From Candidatus Onthenecus intestinigallinarum (GTDB lineage: Bacteria; Bacillota; Clostridia; Christensenellales; Aristaeellaceae): DNA of 63,954 nt. A program made the position numbers and the translations under genes. Location: positions 1 to 63,954 of the forward strand of contig DVFJ01000004.1 of assembly GCA_018713325.1 (NCBI GenBank), given 5' to 3'. Positions within the stretch are counted from its first letter, which is position 1; each line of letters opens with the position of its first letter. Shown piece by piece: positions 30,275 to 38,309 of this stretch. The notes under the pieces were generated by a model, which was not told the origin of the DNA, ran no database searches, and saw only the letters and a program-made list of their open reading frames with translations.

Positions 30275-31696
30275 TCATGCGCGCTTCCAGCGCGTGCCTT
30301 CCTTGGTGTCGATCAGCTCGATGCCGCGGGCCTTGAGCTCGTCGCGGATCCGGTCGGCCAGGGCGAAGTCGCGGGCCTTCTTGGCCTGCGCGCGCTGCGC
30401 GACCAGCGCGTCGATCTCCGGGTCGGACTCCTGCGCGTCCTGCGCCTGCCGCTGCGAAAGCGCGCGCGCGCCCTCAATCAGGTTCAGGGAGAGCACGCGG
30501 TCAAAGTCCGCCAGCAGCGCGAGCTTCTCCGCATCCGCAATGTCCGCCTTGAGCACGTCGTAGAGCGCCGTGACGGCCAGCGAGGTGTTCAGATCGTTGT
30601 CCAGCGCGTCGCAGAACGCCCGGCGCAGCGCGGCGCCCGCCTCGCTCTCGGCTGCCTGCGCGCCCAGCGCGGGCAGCAGCTGCGCGATGCGCGCGAGCAG
30701 CTTCTGGTAGGCCGCGGCGGCGTTGTCCAGGTTCTCCCAGGAGAAGACGAGGCCCTTGCGGTAGTGCGACTGCAGGCAGAACAGCCGGTAGACCAGCGGA
30801 TCGTACCCCTTTTCCTCCAGCAGCGAGACCGTCAGGAACTCGCCCTTGGACTTGGACATCTTGCCCGAGGACGTGTTCAGGTGGTGCACGTGGAACCAGT
30901 ACCTGCACCAGGGATGGCCCAGGTATGCCTCGGACTGGGCGATCTCGTTGGTGTGGTGCGGGAAGGCGTTGTCGATGCCGCCGCAGTGCAGGTCGAGGTA
31001 TTCGCCCAGGTACTTCATCGAGATGCCGGAGCACTCGATGTGCCAGCCGGGATAGCCGGTACCCCAGGGCGAATCCCACTTGAGCTCCTGATCCTGAAAC
31101 TTGCTCTTGGTGAACCACAGCACGAAGTCGGCCTTGTTGCGCTTGTTCTGGTCCTCCTCGACGCTCTCGCGCACGCCCACGGCCAGGTCCTCCTCGTCGT
31201 GGTCGTTGAAGATGTAGTAGCGCTCGAGCTTGGACGTGTCAAAGTACACGTTGCCGCCGGCAATATAGGCGTAGCCCTTCTCCAGCAGGCGCTCGATGAT
31301 GCGGATGTACTCGCCGATGCAGCCGGTGGCGGGCTGCACGACGTCGGGCCTTTTGATGTTCAGCTTGGCGCAGTCGGCAAAGAAGGCGTCGGTATAAAAG
31401 CGCGCGATCTCCATGACCGTCTTCTTCTCGCGGCGCGCGCCCTTGAGCATCTTGTCCTCGCCCGTGTCCGCGTCAGAGGACAGGTGGCCCACGTCGGTGA
31501 TGTTCATCACGCGCCTGACGTCATAGCCCGCATAGCGCAGGTATTTTTCCAGCACGTCCTCCATGATGTAGCTGCGCAGGTTGCCGATGTGCGCGAAGTG
31601 ATAGACCGTCGGGCCGCAGGTGTACATGCTGACCTTGCCGGCCTCGTGGGGGACGAATTCCTCGCGCAGGCGGGAGGCGGAGTTGTAGAGCTTCAT
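30275..31696 (-). CDS. cysS: Cysteinyl-tRNA synthetase
   Basis: A 473-residue class I synthetase that charges tRNA-Cys. The ATG at 31696 is chosen because the family begins MKLYNS and AGAGAGGA precedes it. The zinc site opens with YTCGPTVYHFAHIGN, which also holds the HIGH-type signature (HIGN). WHIECSGIS, the cysteine/zinc-binding motif, and KMSKSKG, the second class I signature, are both present. The C-terminal DALR-like domain ends DELKARGIELIDTKEGTRW. A T-box leader in front means expression rises when tRNA-Cys is uncharged. It is a single-gene unit. Confidence 0.97.
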   Translation of the reverse strand: MKLYNSASRLREEFVPHEAGKVSMYTCGPTVYHFAHIGNLRSYIMEDVLEKYLRYAGYDVRRVMNITDVGHLSSDADTGEDKMLKGARREKKTVMEIARFYTDAFFADCAKLNIKRPDVVQPATGCIGEYIRIIERLLEKGYAYIAGGNVYFDTSKLERYYIFNDHDEEDLAVGVRESVEEDQNKRNKADFVLWFTKSKFQDQELKWDSPWGTGYPGWHIECSGISMKYLGEYLDLHCGGIDNAFPHHTNEIAQSEAYLGHPWCRYWFHVHHLNTSSGKMSKSKGEFLTVSLLEEKGYDPLVYRLFCLQSHYRKGLVFSWENLDNAAAAYQKLLARIAQLLPALGAQAAESEAGAALRRAFCDALDNDLNTSLAVTALYDVLKADIADAEKLALLADFDRVLSLNLIEGARALSQRQAQDAQESDPEIDALVAQRAQAKKARDFALADRIRDELKARGIELIDTKEGTRWKRA

Positions 31697-31721
31697 GACG
31701 GCATCGTCCTCTCTTTCAGAC

Positions 31722-31955
31722 AAAAAATAAAACGCCCCATGCCCGAAGGCACAAGAGGCGGCGCGCGCGGTTCCACTCTTGCGTTTAGCTCAGCCCGGCG
31801 GATGCCGGATGCCGGATATCGGCGGCGCCGGAGGGCGTTACCCCTCGCACTCCCGGGCGCAGGCGAAGCGGCCCCGCCGGGGCGCGCTCACAGCCGACGG
31901 CGCGCCCTCTCTTTGCGGCGTTGGGAGGCCGGATCACTCCCGTTCATCGTGTACG
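31722..31955 (-). promoter_or_regulatory. T-box leader, tRNA-Cys sensing
   Basis: On the minus strand the leader of cysS holds an apical stem I element (AGAGAG then GGGCGCG ... CGCGCCC), a likely specifier UGC followed by G at 31861-31859, and the T-box AAGAGTGGAACCGCGC at 31780-31765. A terminator follows at 31761-31723 (CGCC..TTGTGCC-TTCG-GGCA.GGGGCG, then TTTTATTTTTT). The T-box bulge reads UGGA, which would pair with a UCCA end; tRNA-Cys carries discriminator U73, so the bulge and the codon agree. Uncharged tRNA-Cys would stabilise the antiterminator. Confidence 0.9.
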
Positions 31956-31959
31956 CTTC

Positions 31960-31988
31960 ATCCTACCATGTCCCGCGGCGGATGTCAA
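31960..31988 (-). promoter_or_regulatory. Sigma-A promoter of the cysS T-box transcript
   Basis: On the minus strand TTGACA (31988-31983), a 17-bp spacer and TAGGAT (31965-31960). Confidence 0.8.
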
Positions 31989-32017
31989 GCATATCCCTTT
32001 GCGGGCGCGCATACGGT
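31989..32017 (+). promoter_or_regulatory. Sigma-E-like sporulation promoter of the SipL-like gene
   Basis: GCATATC at 31989-31995, a 14-bp spacer and CATACGGT at 32010-32017 resemble the sigma-E consensus (GHATATT and CATACAHT, 13-15 bp apart). The transcript would begin near 32023 and include the ribosome binding site at 32037. SipL of Clostridioides difficile is a mother-cell gene, which fits. It directly abuts the divergent cysS -35 element. Confidence 0.55.
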
Positions 32018-32052
32018 GGAGCGTGCAACTGCATCAGGGGAGGGACATGCGG

Positions 32053-33585
32053 ATGGAATGGAAGATCGAGCGCGCGAGCGTCGAAGGGCAGCGCCTGGCG
32101 GCGGACATTCGCCTGCAGGCGATCGTCGACGGGGAGGCGGCGCTTCCGGGCAGCCTGCGCGACGCGGCGACGGTGCTCAGCGTGCAGGCGCGCGCCGTGC
32201 CGGGCGCTGGCGAGACACAGGGGGACAAGGTCGTACTTTCGGGACAGGTGCTGTTTGACGTGCTGTATGCGCAGGGCGATCTGACGCGCGTGCAGTGCAT
32301 CGAGACGGCTTGTGATTTTCGCCAGATCGCCGATGCGCCGGGCGTCACGCCGCGCATGGCGCTGGCGTGGGACGTGTGCGTGGAGGACGCGCAGGCGCGC
32401 GCCAGCGGCGGCCGGCTGATGCTGACGGCGGCGCTGTCGCTGTACGCGATCGTGACGGCGGATGCGGCCATTGAGGCGGTGACGGACGTGACGGGCGATC
32501 CGGCGCTGCGCACGCGCTGCTGCCAGGCGCGGCTTCAGCGCACGACGGGCCGGGGCGAGGCGCGCGCGCTGGTGCGGGAGGAGTTCGAGCTGCCCGCGGC
32601 CCTGGGCGTGCAGGATACGCTGTATGCCACGGCCGACGCGCGCGTGGACGAGGTCGTCGGCGGCGAGGGACGCGTGACGGTCTCGGGCACGGTGGAGCTG
32701 ACGGTCTGCCATGCGGGCGGCGAGAGCCGTCCGCTGGTGATCACGCGCCACAGCGCGCCCTTTGAGCAGAGCGTGGCGCTGGAGGCGGGCGAGGAGGACG
32801 CGGTCGGCGCGAGCGTGCGCGTGCTGGACGTGATGGCCGACTCCATGGAGGCGGGCGAGGACGCGCGCGTGCTGCGCACGGAGGTCGAGCTGCTGGTGCG
32901 CGCGCAGGCGACGCATGCGGCGCAGCGCGAGCTGCTGTGCGACGTATACACGACCTCGGGCGACCTGGCCGAACCCACGCGGCGCGAGGAGCGGCTGATG
33001 GCGGACGGCGCGGGCGAGCGCGCGCGGGAGAGCGGCAAGATTGTGCTCGCCCTGCCGGACGACGCGCCGCCCGTGGGCACGATGCTCGCGGCGTTCGTCC
33101 AGCCCGCGGCCGGCACGCGCGAGCGCTCGGGCGGACGGCTGCGCGTAGACGGCATGATGGGCGTGACGCTCGTATACCTGCCCATCGACTCGCAGGTGCC
33201 GGTCTCGACCCGGCAGGACGCGCCGATGAGCGTGCAGTTTGCCTGCGGGCTTTCGGCGGATGCGGCCATCGCGCTGGAGTGCGTCGAGGCGGTGGCCTCG
33301 GCGATCACATCCGACCGCGTGGAGGTGCGGTTCATCCTCTCGCTGGAGGGCATGGACTGCGGCGCGCAGCCGCTGCAGGTGGTCACGGATGTGACGCGCA
33401 CGCCCGCGCAGGCAGAGCCGGGGGCCATCGTCGTGTACTACCCCGCGCAGGACGAGACGGCGTGGGATGTCGCCAAGCGCTACCGCGTGGATGCGCAGTC
33501 GCTGCGCGCGCTCAACCCGCAGCTGGAGGAGGCGCGCGCCGGCGAGCCGGTCGTCGTGCTCAGGCGCGGCACGGCGGAGGCATGA
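32053..33585 (+). CDS. SipL-like spore coat morphogenetic protein (DUF3794 and LysM)
   Basis: A 510-residue protein with several DUF3794/SPOCS repeats followed by a C-terminal LysM domain (VVYYPAQDETAWDVAKRYRV ... LRALNPQLEE, about residues 455-505). This is the layout of SipL, which binds SpoIVA and anchors the coat to the forespore in Clostridioides difficile. SPOCS units are seen around VVLSGQVLFDVLYA, VTVSGTVELTVCHAGG and LRVDGMMGVTLVYLPI. The start at 32053 lies 9 nt after GGGAGG; an ATG at 32047 is in frame but too close. No signal peptide, as expected for a mother-cell protein. Regulation by a sigma-E-like promoter is proposed above. Confidence 0.85.
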   Translation: MEWKIERASVEGQRLAADIRLQAIVDGEAALPGSLRDAATVLSVQARAVPGAGETQGDKVVLSGQVLFDVLYAQGDLTRVQCIETACDFRQIADAPGVTPRMALAWDVCVEDAQARASGGRLMLTAALSLYAIVTADAAIEAVTDVTGDPALRTRCCQARLQRTTGRGEARALVREEFELPAALGVQDTLYATADARVDEVVGGEGRVTVSGTVELTVCHAGGESRPLVITRHSAPFEQSVALEAGEEDAVGASVRVLDVMADSMEAGEDARVLRTEVELLVRAQATHAAQRELLCDVYTTSGDLAEPTRREERLMADGAGERARESGKIVLALPDDAPPVGTMLAAFVQPAAGTRERSGGRLRVDGMMGVTLVYLPIDSQVPVSTRQDAPMSVQFACGLSADAAIALECVEAVASAITSDRVEVRFILSLEGMDCGAQPLQVVTDVTRTPAQAEPGAIVVYYPAQDETAWDVAKRYRVDAQSLRALNPQLEEARAGEPVVVLRRGTAEA

Positions 33586-33612
33586 TCCGCCGCAAATCCG
33601 CCGCGATTTTGC

Positions 33613-33641
33613 TTGCCCAAACGCACAAAACGCGTTACAAT
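33613..33641 (+). promoter_or_regulatory. Sigma-A promoter of ispE
   Basis: TTGCCC, a 17-bp spacer and TACAAT, about 30 nt before the ispE start. Confidence 0.75.
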
Positions 33642-33670
33642 AAAAGAAAAAACGCACGGAGGGCGCAAAC

Positions 33671-34546
33671 ATGCTGCGCATTCAGGCACGCGCGAAGATC
33701 AACTGGACGCTGGACATCTGCGCCAAGCGGCCGGACGGATACCATGAGTTGGATATGCTGATGCACTCCGTCGCCCTGGCGGATACGCTGACCGTCGAGC
33801 CGGCGGATGAACTGACGCTGGAGGTCGGGCGGGGCGGACGCGTGCCCGCCGACGGCGCCAACCTGGCGCTGCGGGCGGCAAACGCGCTGCGCGAGGCGAC
33901 GGGCGTGCAAAAGGGCGCGCGCCTGTGGCTGGGCAAGCGCATCCCCGTGGCGGCCGGCATGGGCGGCGGCAGCGCGGACGCGGCGGCGGTGCTGGTCGGG
34001 CTCAACCGCCTGTGGGGCTGCGGGCTGTCGGAGGCGGAGCTGGAGCGCATCGGGCTCACGATCGGCGCGGACGTCCCCTTCTGCGTGCGCGGCGGCCTGC
34101 AGCGCGCCCGCGGCATCGGCGAGCAGCTTGCGCCGCTGCGCTGTGCGCGCCAGATCTGGCTGGTCATCGTGCAGCCCTGCCGCGGGCTGTCCACGCGCGA
34201 CGTGTTCGGCCGGCTGGACCTGCGCGCCGGCGTGGACTGCCGGCCGCAGACTGATCGGGCGCAGCATGCGCTGGAGGTGGGCGACCTGCGCGCGCTGTGC
34301 GCCTCGCTGGGCAATGTGCTGCAGCCCGTGGCGCAGTCGCTGCGGCCGGAGATCGCGCAGGCCATCGAGGCCCTGCGTGCGCATGAGGCGGCCGCCGCGC
34401 AGATGACGGGCAGCGGCTCGGCGGTGTTCGGCATCTTCCTCAATGCGCGCATGGCCCGCGCCGCGTGGCAGAAGCTGCGCTTCTCCTACCGCGCGTGCTA
34501 CATGACCTCCAGCGCGGACAGCGGCATGGAGATTCAGGAGATTTGA
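33671..34546 (+). CDS. ispE: 4-diphosphocytidyl-2-C-methyl-D-erythritol kinase
   Basis: A 291-residue GHMP kinase of the MEP isoprenoid pathway that phosphorylates the 2-hydroxyl of CDP-methylerythritol. Motif 1 is ARAKINWTLDICAKRPDGYHEL, split here as AKINWTLDI and RPDGYHEL. The ATP loop is PVAAGMGGGSADAAAVL, and motif 3 is MTGSGSAVFGIF. Length is normal. It lies between sipL and spoIIR. ispH, the last MEP enzyme, is also in this window at 43960, so both steps are encoded within 10 kb. Confidence 0.95.
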   Translation: MLRIQARAKINWTLDICAKRPDGYHELDMLMHSVALADTLTVEPADELTLEVGRGGRVPADGANLALRAANALREATGVQKGARLWLGKRIPVAAGMGGGSADAAAVLVGLNRLWGCGLSEAELERIGLTIGADVPFCVRGGLQRARGIGEQLAPLRCARQIWLVIVQPCRGLSTRDVFGRLDLRAGVDCRPQTDRAQHALEVGDLRALCASLGNVLQPVAQSLRPEIAQAIEALRAHEAAAAQMTGSGSAVFGIFLNARMARAAWQKLRFSYRACYMTSSADSGMEIQEI

Positions 34547-34611
34547 CCGCGGAAAATCGCATAAAACCACGCGCCTTGGACGATCCTGTTGCCATCGAAG
34601 GAGGTGGCCGC

Positions 34612-35193
34612 ATGGGTCGTCTTTTGTGTGCGCTGTGCCTGGGGGCCGCGCTGAGCCTTGCGCCCGCTGCGACGCAGGTCGATTCGCCGCTGGGACAGGC
34701 GCTGTCCACGGGTGAACTGATCCGCATCCACGTCGTGGCGGACAGCGACGGCGAGCGCGATCAGGAGATCAAGTACGCGGTGCGCGACGCCGTGATCGCG
34801 CGCTTTGGCGAGGCGCTGTCCTGCGCGTCCTTTGGGGATGCGTGCGGGGCGATTGAACAGCATCTTGCCGCCATCGAGCGGGAGGCGGCGCGCGCCGCGG
34901 AGGCGGCCGGCTTTACGGGCGCGGTAGAGGCGGCGTTCGGCCGGTTCGCGTTCCCCACGCGCGTCTATGGAGGGGAGACCGTGCCCGCGGGCGAGTATAT
35001 GGCGCTTCGCATCGTACTGGGCGAGGGGGAAGGGCGCAACTGGTGGTGCGTGCTCTATCCGGCGTTTTGCCTGATCGAGAGCGGAACGGATGTAGCCGCG
35101 ACAGTCGCGCAGCCGGTGGCCACGCCCGGCGAGGCGGTGCGGTGGACGTCCATGATCGGACGCCTGTTTTGCAGAGAGGGGGGCGCGCCATGA
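34612..35193 (+). CDS. spoIIR: Stage II sporulation protein R
   Basis: A 193-residue secreted signalling protein. In Bacillus it is made in the forespore and triggers SpoIIGA to process pro-sigma-E in the mother cell. The signal peptide is LLCALCLGAALSLAPAA. Family landmarks are LIRIHVVADSDGERDQEIKY, FAFPTRVYGGETVPAGEYMA and EGRNWWCVLYPAFCLIE. The ATG at 34612 follows AAGGAGGTG. The sequence shows no sigma-F promoter that I can defend, although the gene is sigma-F-dependent elsewhere. It overlaps sleB by 4 nt. Confidence 0.95.
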   Translation: MGRLLCALCLGAALSLAPAATQVDSPLGQALSTGELIRIHVVADSDGERDQEIKYAVRDAVIARFGEALSCASFGDACGAIEQHLAAIEREAARAAEAAGFTGAVEAAFGRFAFPTRVYGGETVPAGEYMALRIVLGEGEGRNWWCVLYPAFCLIESGTDVAATVAQPVATPGEAVRWTSMIGRLFCREGGAP

Positions 35194-35873
35194 AGCATGC
35201 GAGGCAGATGCGGCGGGCCGCGCTGCTGCTCGCCTGCACGTGGATCGTCTGCGTACAGATCGCGCAGGCGGCCAGCGTCGTGGCCTGGGGCTCGCGCGGC
35301 GAGCAGGTGACGCGCGTGCAGCAGCGGCTGCAGCAGTGGGGCTACTACAGCGGCGCGGTGGACGGCGTGTTCGGCGAGGAGACGTACCAGGCGGTCGTGC
35401 GCTTTCAGCAGCGCAACGGGCTGACGGCGGATGGCGTCGTCGGCGGCGCGACGGCGGAGGCGATGGGCATCAGCCTGTCGTCCGGCGGCGCGCAGAGCGT
35501 GACGGCGGTCTCGGGCTACAGCGAGAGCGAAATCTACCTCCTGGCCCGGATCATTCACGGCGAGGCGCGCGGCGAACCGTACGTGGGCAAGGTCGCGGTT
35601 GGCGCGGTGGTGCTCAACCGGGTGCGTCATCCATCGTTTCCCAATACGATCTCCGGCGTGATCTACCAGACGGGCGCGTTCGACGCGGTGACCGACGGAC
35701 AGATCAACCTGGAGCCGGACAGCGAATCGCTGCGCGCCGCGCGCGACGCGATGAACGGCTGGGACCCGACGGGCGGATGCATCTACTATTACAATCCGGC
35801 CACGTCGACCAGCTCGTGGATCTGGACGCGCGAGGTGCGCCTGAGCATCGGACGGCATAATTTTGCGGTGTGA
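35190..35873 (+). CDS. sleB: Spore cortex-lytic enzyme SleB
   Basis: A 227-residue lytic transglycosylase that digests cortex peptidoglycan during germination. The signal peptide ends near QIAQAA. A peptidoglycan-binding domain follows (SRGEQVTRVQQRLQQWGYY and YQAVVRFQQRNGLTADGVVG, about residues 35-85). The hydrolase domain starts ESEIYLLARIIHGEARGEPY, whose glutamate is the expected catalytic residue, and contains AVGAVVLNRVRHPSFPNTI and GCIYYYNPATSTSSW. It overlaps spoIIR (ATGA) and precedes ypeB by 19 nt, the classical sleB-ypeB pair. Confidence 0.95.
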   Translation: MKHARQMRRAALLLACTWIVCVQIAQAASVVAWGSRGEQVTRVQQRLQQWGYYSGAVDGVFGEETYQAVVRFQQRNGLTADGVVGGATAEAMGISLSSGGAQSVTAVSGYSESEIYLLARIIHGEARGEPYVGKVAVGAVVLNRVRHPSFPNTISGVIYQTGAFDAVTDGQINLEPDSESLRAARDAMNGWDPTGGCIYYYNPATSTSSWIWTREVRLSIGRHNFAV

Positions 35874-35892
35874 CGCGGGGAGGGAGACGGGC

Positions 35893-37215
35893 GTGAAGCA
35901 CAGATGGGCCTTTGCGGCGCTGGCACTGGCGCTGGCCGTGTCGCTGGGCGCGGCGGCGTGGCAGTATCGGGAGCGGGCGGCGCTGCAGGCGCAGATGACG
36001 GCCGCGCGCCAGCGCGCGCTGCTGCAGCTGACGGGCGCGCTGGGCGATCTGCAGATTCGCATTGAAAAGCTGCTCATCGCCTCCAGCCCCGCGCAGACGG
36101 TGTCGCTGCTGGGCGAGATCGCGCAGCGCGCGCAGGCGGCGCAGGGCGGCATCGCGCAGCTGCCGCTGCGCCACACGGCGGTGTCGAGCGCCTCCAAGCT
36201 CGCCGGGCAGATGGGCGACTATGCGCTCTCGCTCAGCGGGGACATCGCGGGCGGCGCGATGCTGACGGATGCGGACATCGCGCAGTGGGAGGCGATGCTC
36301 GCGGCCTGCGCCGGCCTGAACGGGGAAATCGCCGGCCTGGGCGACGTGCTCGCGCACGAGGATCTCATCGCGCCCGAGGGGCAGATGTGGGCGGACGCGG
36401 GCGACGACGCGCCCAGGCTGGAGACCCTCTCGGGCGAGGAGAGCGGCATCGAGTACCCGACGCTGATCTACGACGGCCCCTTTTCCGATGGCCGGCACGA
36501 CGCCGCGCCCAAGGGTGTGACGGGCGAGCAGATCACGCTGGAGGAGGCGATGGAGCGGGCGCGCGCATTCGTGGGCGAGGACCGCGTGCTGGCCGTGCGC
36601 CCGGCGGCGGACAGCGGCGGCGCGATCCCGGCATACGGCCTGGCGGTGGATACGCGCGAGGACGGCACGCTGGACGTGCAGATCGCCAAGACGGGCGGGG
36701 CCGTGCTGTGGATGATGCCCGAGACCGCCGCGTATGCGCAGGGACTGCGCGTGGACGAGTGCGCGCTCAAGGCGTATGAGTTTCTCTCCTCGCGCGGCTA
36801 TGGGCACATGGAGCCGAACTACTGGCAGCTCTACGACGGGCTGGCGGTCGTCAACTTTGCAGCGGTGCAGGATGGCGTGCTACTCTATCCGGACCTGGTC
36901 AAGGTACAGGTGCGCGCGGACACGGGCGCGATCGTCGGCCTGGAGAGCAACAACTACCTGATGAACCACACGCAGCGCGACCTGACGGCGCCGGCGCTGA
37001 GCGAAGAAGAGGCCCGGATGCGCGTGAGCGCGCGGCTACAGGTGGAGCGCACGCGGCTGTGCGTCATCCCGTTGCAGCAGGAGGAGCGCCTCTGTTATGA
37101 GTTCACCGGCACGTTCGGCGACGGACGGTACCTCGTCTACATCGACGCAAATACGGGCGAAGAATTGGAGATTTTGAAGCAGATCGACGCGCAAAGCGCA
37201 AAATTGACGGCCTGA
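35893..37215 (+). CDS. ypeB: Germination protein YpeB
   Basis: A 440-residue protein needed to stabilise and localise SleB in dormant spores. The GTG at 35893 follows GGGAGGGAGA and opens a signal anchor (FAALALALAVSLGAAAW). The first 180 residues are helical. The C-terminal half is three PepSY-like domains: about TLEEAMERARAFVGEDRVLA, ALKAYEFLSSRGYGHMEPNY and ALSEEEARMRVSARLQV, ending YLVYIDANTGEELEI. Length agrees with Bacillus YpeB. It is the last gene of the spoIIR-sleB-ypeB unit; I see only a weak hairpin (GGCG.. ) and no strong terminator before the next promoter. Confidence 0.92.
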   Translation: MKHRWAFAALALALAVSLGAAAWQYRERAALQAQMTAARQRALLQLTGALGDLQIRIEKLLIASSPAQTVSLLGEIAQRAQAAQGGIAQLPLRHTAVSSASKLAGQMGDYALSLSGDIAGGAMLTDADIAQWEAMLAACAGLNGEIAGLGDVLAHEDLIAPEGQMWADAGDDAPRLETLSGEESGIEYPTLIYDGPFSDGRHDAAPKGVTGEQITLEEAMERARAFVGEDRVLAVRPAADSGGAIPAYGLAVDTREDGTLDVQIAKTGGAVLWMMPETAAYAQGLRVDECALKAYEFLSSRGYGHMEPNYWQLYDGLAVVNFAAVQDGVLLYPDLVKVQVRADTGAIVGLESNNYLMNHTQRDLTAPALSEEEARMRVSARLQVERTRLCVIPLQQEERLCYEFTGTFGDGRYLVYIDANTGEELEILKQIDAQSAKLTA

Positions 37216-37262
37216 AACCCTGTCAAATCCGCTTGAAAAACGGGCGCGGCATGGGAATTTGC

Positions 37263-37291
37263 TTGCAAACGGGCGCGCAAATGGTTATAAT
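37263..37291 (+). promoter_or_regulatory. Sigma-A promoter of the DUF1934 gene
   Basis: TTGCAA, a 17-bp spacer and TATAAT, 34 nt before the start codon. Confidence 0.75.
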
Positions 37292-37324
37292 GTCCGTATG
37301 ATTTGCGGACGGAGGTGTACGGCG

Positions 37325-37753
37325 ATGCCAGGCGAAAGACCCGCGCTGATCCAGGTCGTCAGCCTGCAGCGGGACGGCCGGCAGGAGGAGACGGCGCTGC
37401 GGCGAACCTACAGCGGCGCGCTGCGCAGCCTGCCGCAGGGTCCTGCGCTCGCCTACACGGAGACGGATGAGCAGGGCGCGGACACGCGCGTGCTGCTCGC
37501 AGCCGAGGCGGAGGGCATCCGCCTGCGCCGGGAGGGCCTCTGTTCGACGGATCTGCTGCTCGCGCCGGGACAGGAGCGCGCGAGCGCTTACGAGACGCCC
37601 TATGGCGCGATGGAACTGACCGTGCGCACGCACGAGGCCGTCTGGCTGGCGGACGGACAGAGCGCGCGTGTGCGCCTGCGCTACGACGTGTACGTCGCAG
37701 GGGAGCTGCTCTCGCAAAACGAGATACGCGTGGCCTGCCGCGCCAAGCCATGA
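37325..37753 (+). CDS. DUF1934 beta-barrel protein (YwiB-like)
   Basis: A 142-residue small protein of the DUF1934 family, related in fold to lipocalin-like barrels. Visible features are ALIQVVSLQRDGRQEETALR at the start, LAYTETDEQGADTRVLL, and the C-terminal VRLRYDVYVAGELLSQNEIRV, the pattern in which DUF1934 proteins end. GGAGGTG lies 7 nt before the ATG. In Bacillus, ywiB precedes argS. Here an unrecognised gene follows, overlapping by 4 nt. Function unknown. Confidence 0.75.
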   Translation: MPGERPALIQVVSLQRDGRQEETALRRTYSGALRSLPQGPALAYTETDEQGADTRVLLAAEAEGIRLRREGLCSTDLLLAPGQERASAYETPYGAMELTVRTHEAVWLADGQSARVRLRYDVYVAGELLSQNEIRVACRAKP

Positions 37754-38307
37754 GCGCGCTGCAAAGCGCCATGGAGCTGGCGCGCGCGGCGCTCGCTCCT
37801 GCGGCGGACGGATACTTCGTGCGCGTCGCTCAGGCAGGGCCGTTGCTGGTGACAGACGCGCCCCGGCGCGAGCGCACGCCGGGTGCGGCGCGTACGGCGC
37901 TGGAGCGGGCGGGGTTTCATCCTATCGAAGACGGCGTCCTGCTGCGCTTTGGGCTGCCGGAGACCGCCTACGTCCTTTTGCCTGCGGCCCCGCCGCCCGG
38001 CGGAAGCTGGAATGCGGACGCATGGCGGGAACAGGCGCTGTGCCGGAGGCTGCTGTTGTGCGCGGCTGCGCCCGGGCCCGTGGAACCCGAGGGCCGCGCG
38101 CTCGTCGATTCGCTGCTGCGCGCGCTGTCGCGCAGGCAGCGGGAGTCCGCGTTGCGCGCATTCGCGCGGGAGGCCGCCGCCGCCAGGCGGCAGGGCTGGA
38201 ACAGGGCGCTGCGCCTGTGCGGCGTGTATCTGTGTCAAGCCCTGCACGGATGCGGCGTGCCACAGGGGCGTGCGCTTCAGCCGACCCTTTCAAAGGAGGT
38301 TATGTAA
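37750..38307 (+). CDS. Hypothetical protein coupled to DUF1934
   Basis: A 185-residue protein I do not recognise. It has no signal peptide or membrane helix. The N-terminal 70 residues (MELARAALAPAADGYFVRVA, then LLRFGLPETAYVLLP) look alpha/beta, and residues 90-175 are helical and Arg/Ala-rich (LLLCAAAPGPVEPEGRALVD and LSRRQRESALRAFAREAAA). The start overlaps the DUF1934 stop (ATGA), so the two are coexpressed. In other Firmicutes argS holds this place; I see no synthetase motif here. Its 3' end is directly before a strong AAGGAGG site for the next gene. Confidence 0.6.
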   Translation: MSALQSAMELARAALAPAADGYFVRVAQAGPLLVTDAPRRERTPGAARTALERAGFHPIEDGVLLRFGLPETAYVLLPAAPPPGGSWNADAWREQALCRRLLLCAAAPGPVEPEGRALVDSLLRALSRRQRESALRAFAREAAAARRQGWNRALRLCGVYLCQALHGCGVPQGRALQPTLSKEVM

Positions 38308-38309
38308 CT

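Noticed and set aside
31801..31820. Short direct repeat GATGCCGGATGCCGGAT
   Set aside because: It lies inside the cysS T-box leader and is probably part of its folded RNA, not a mobile-element trace.
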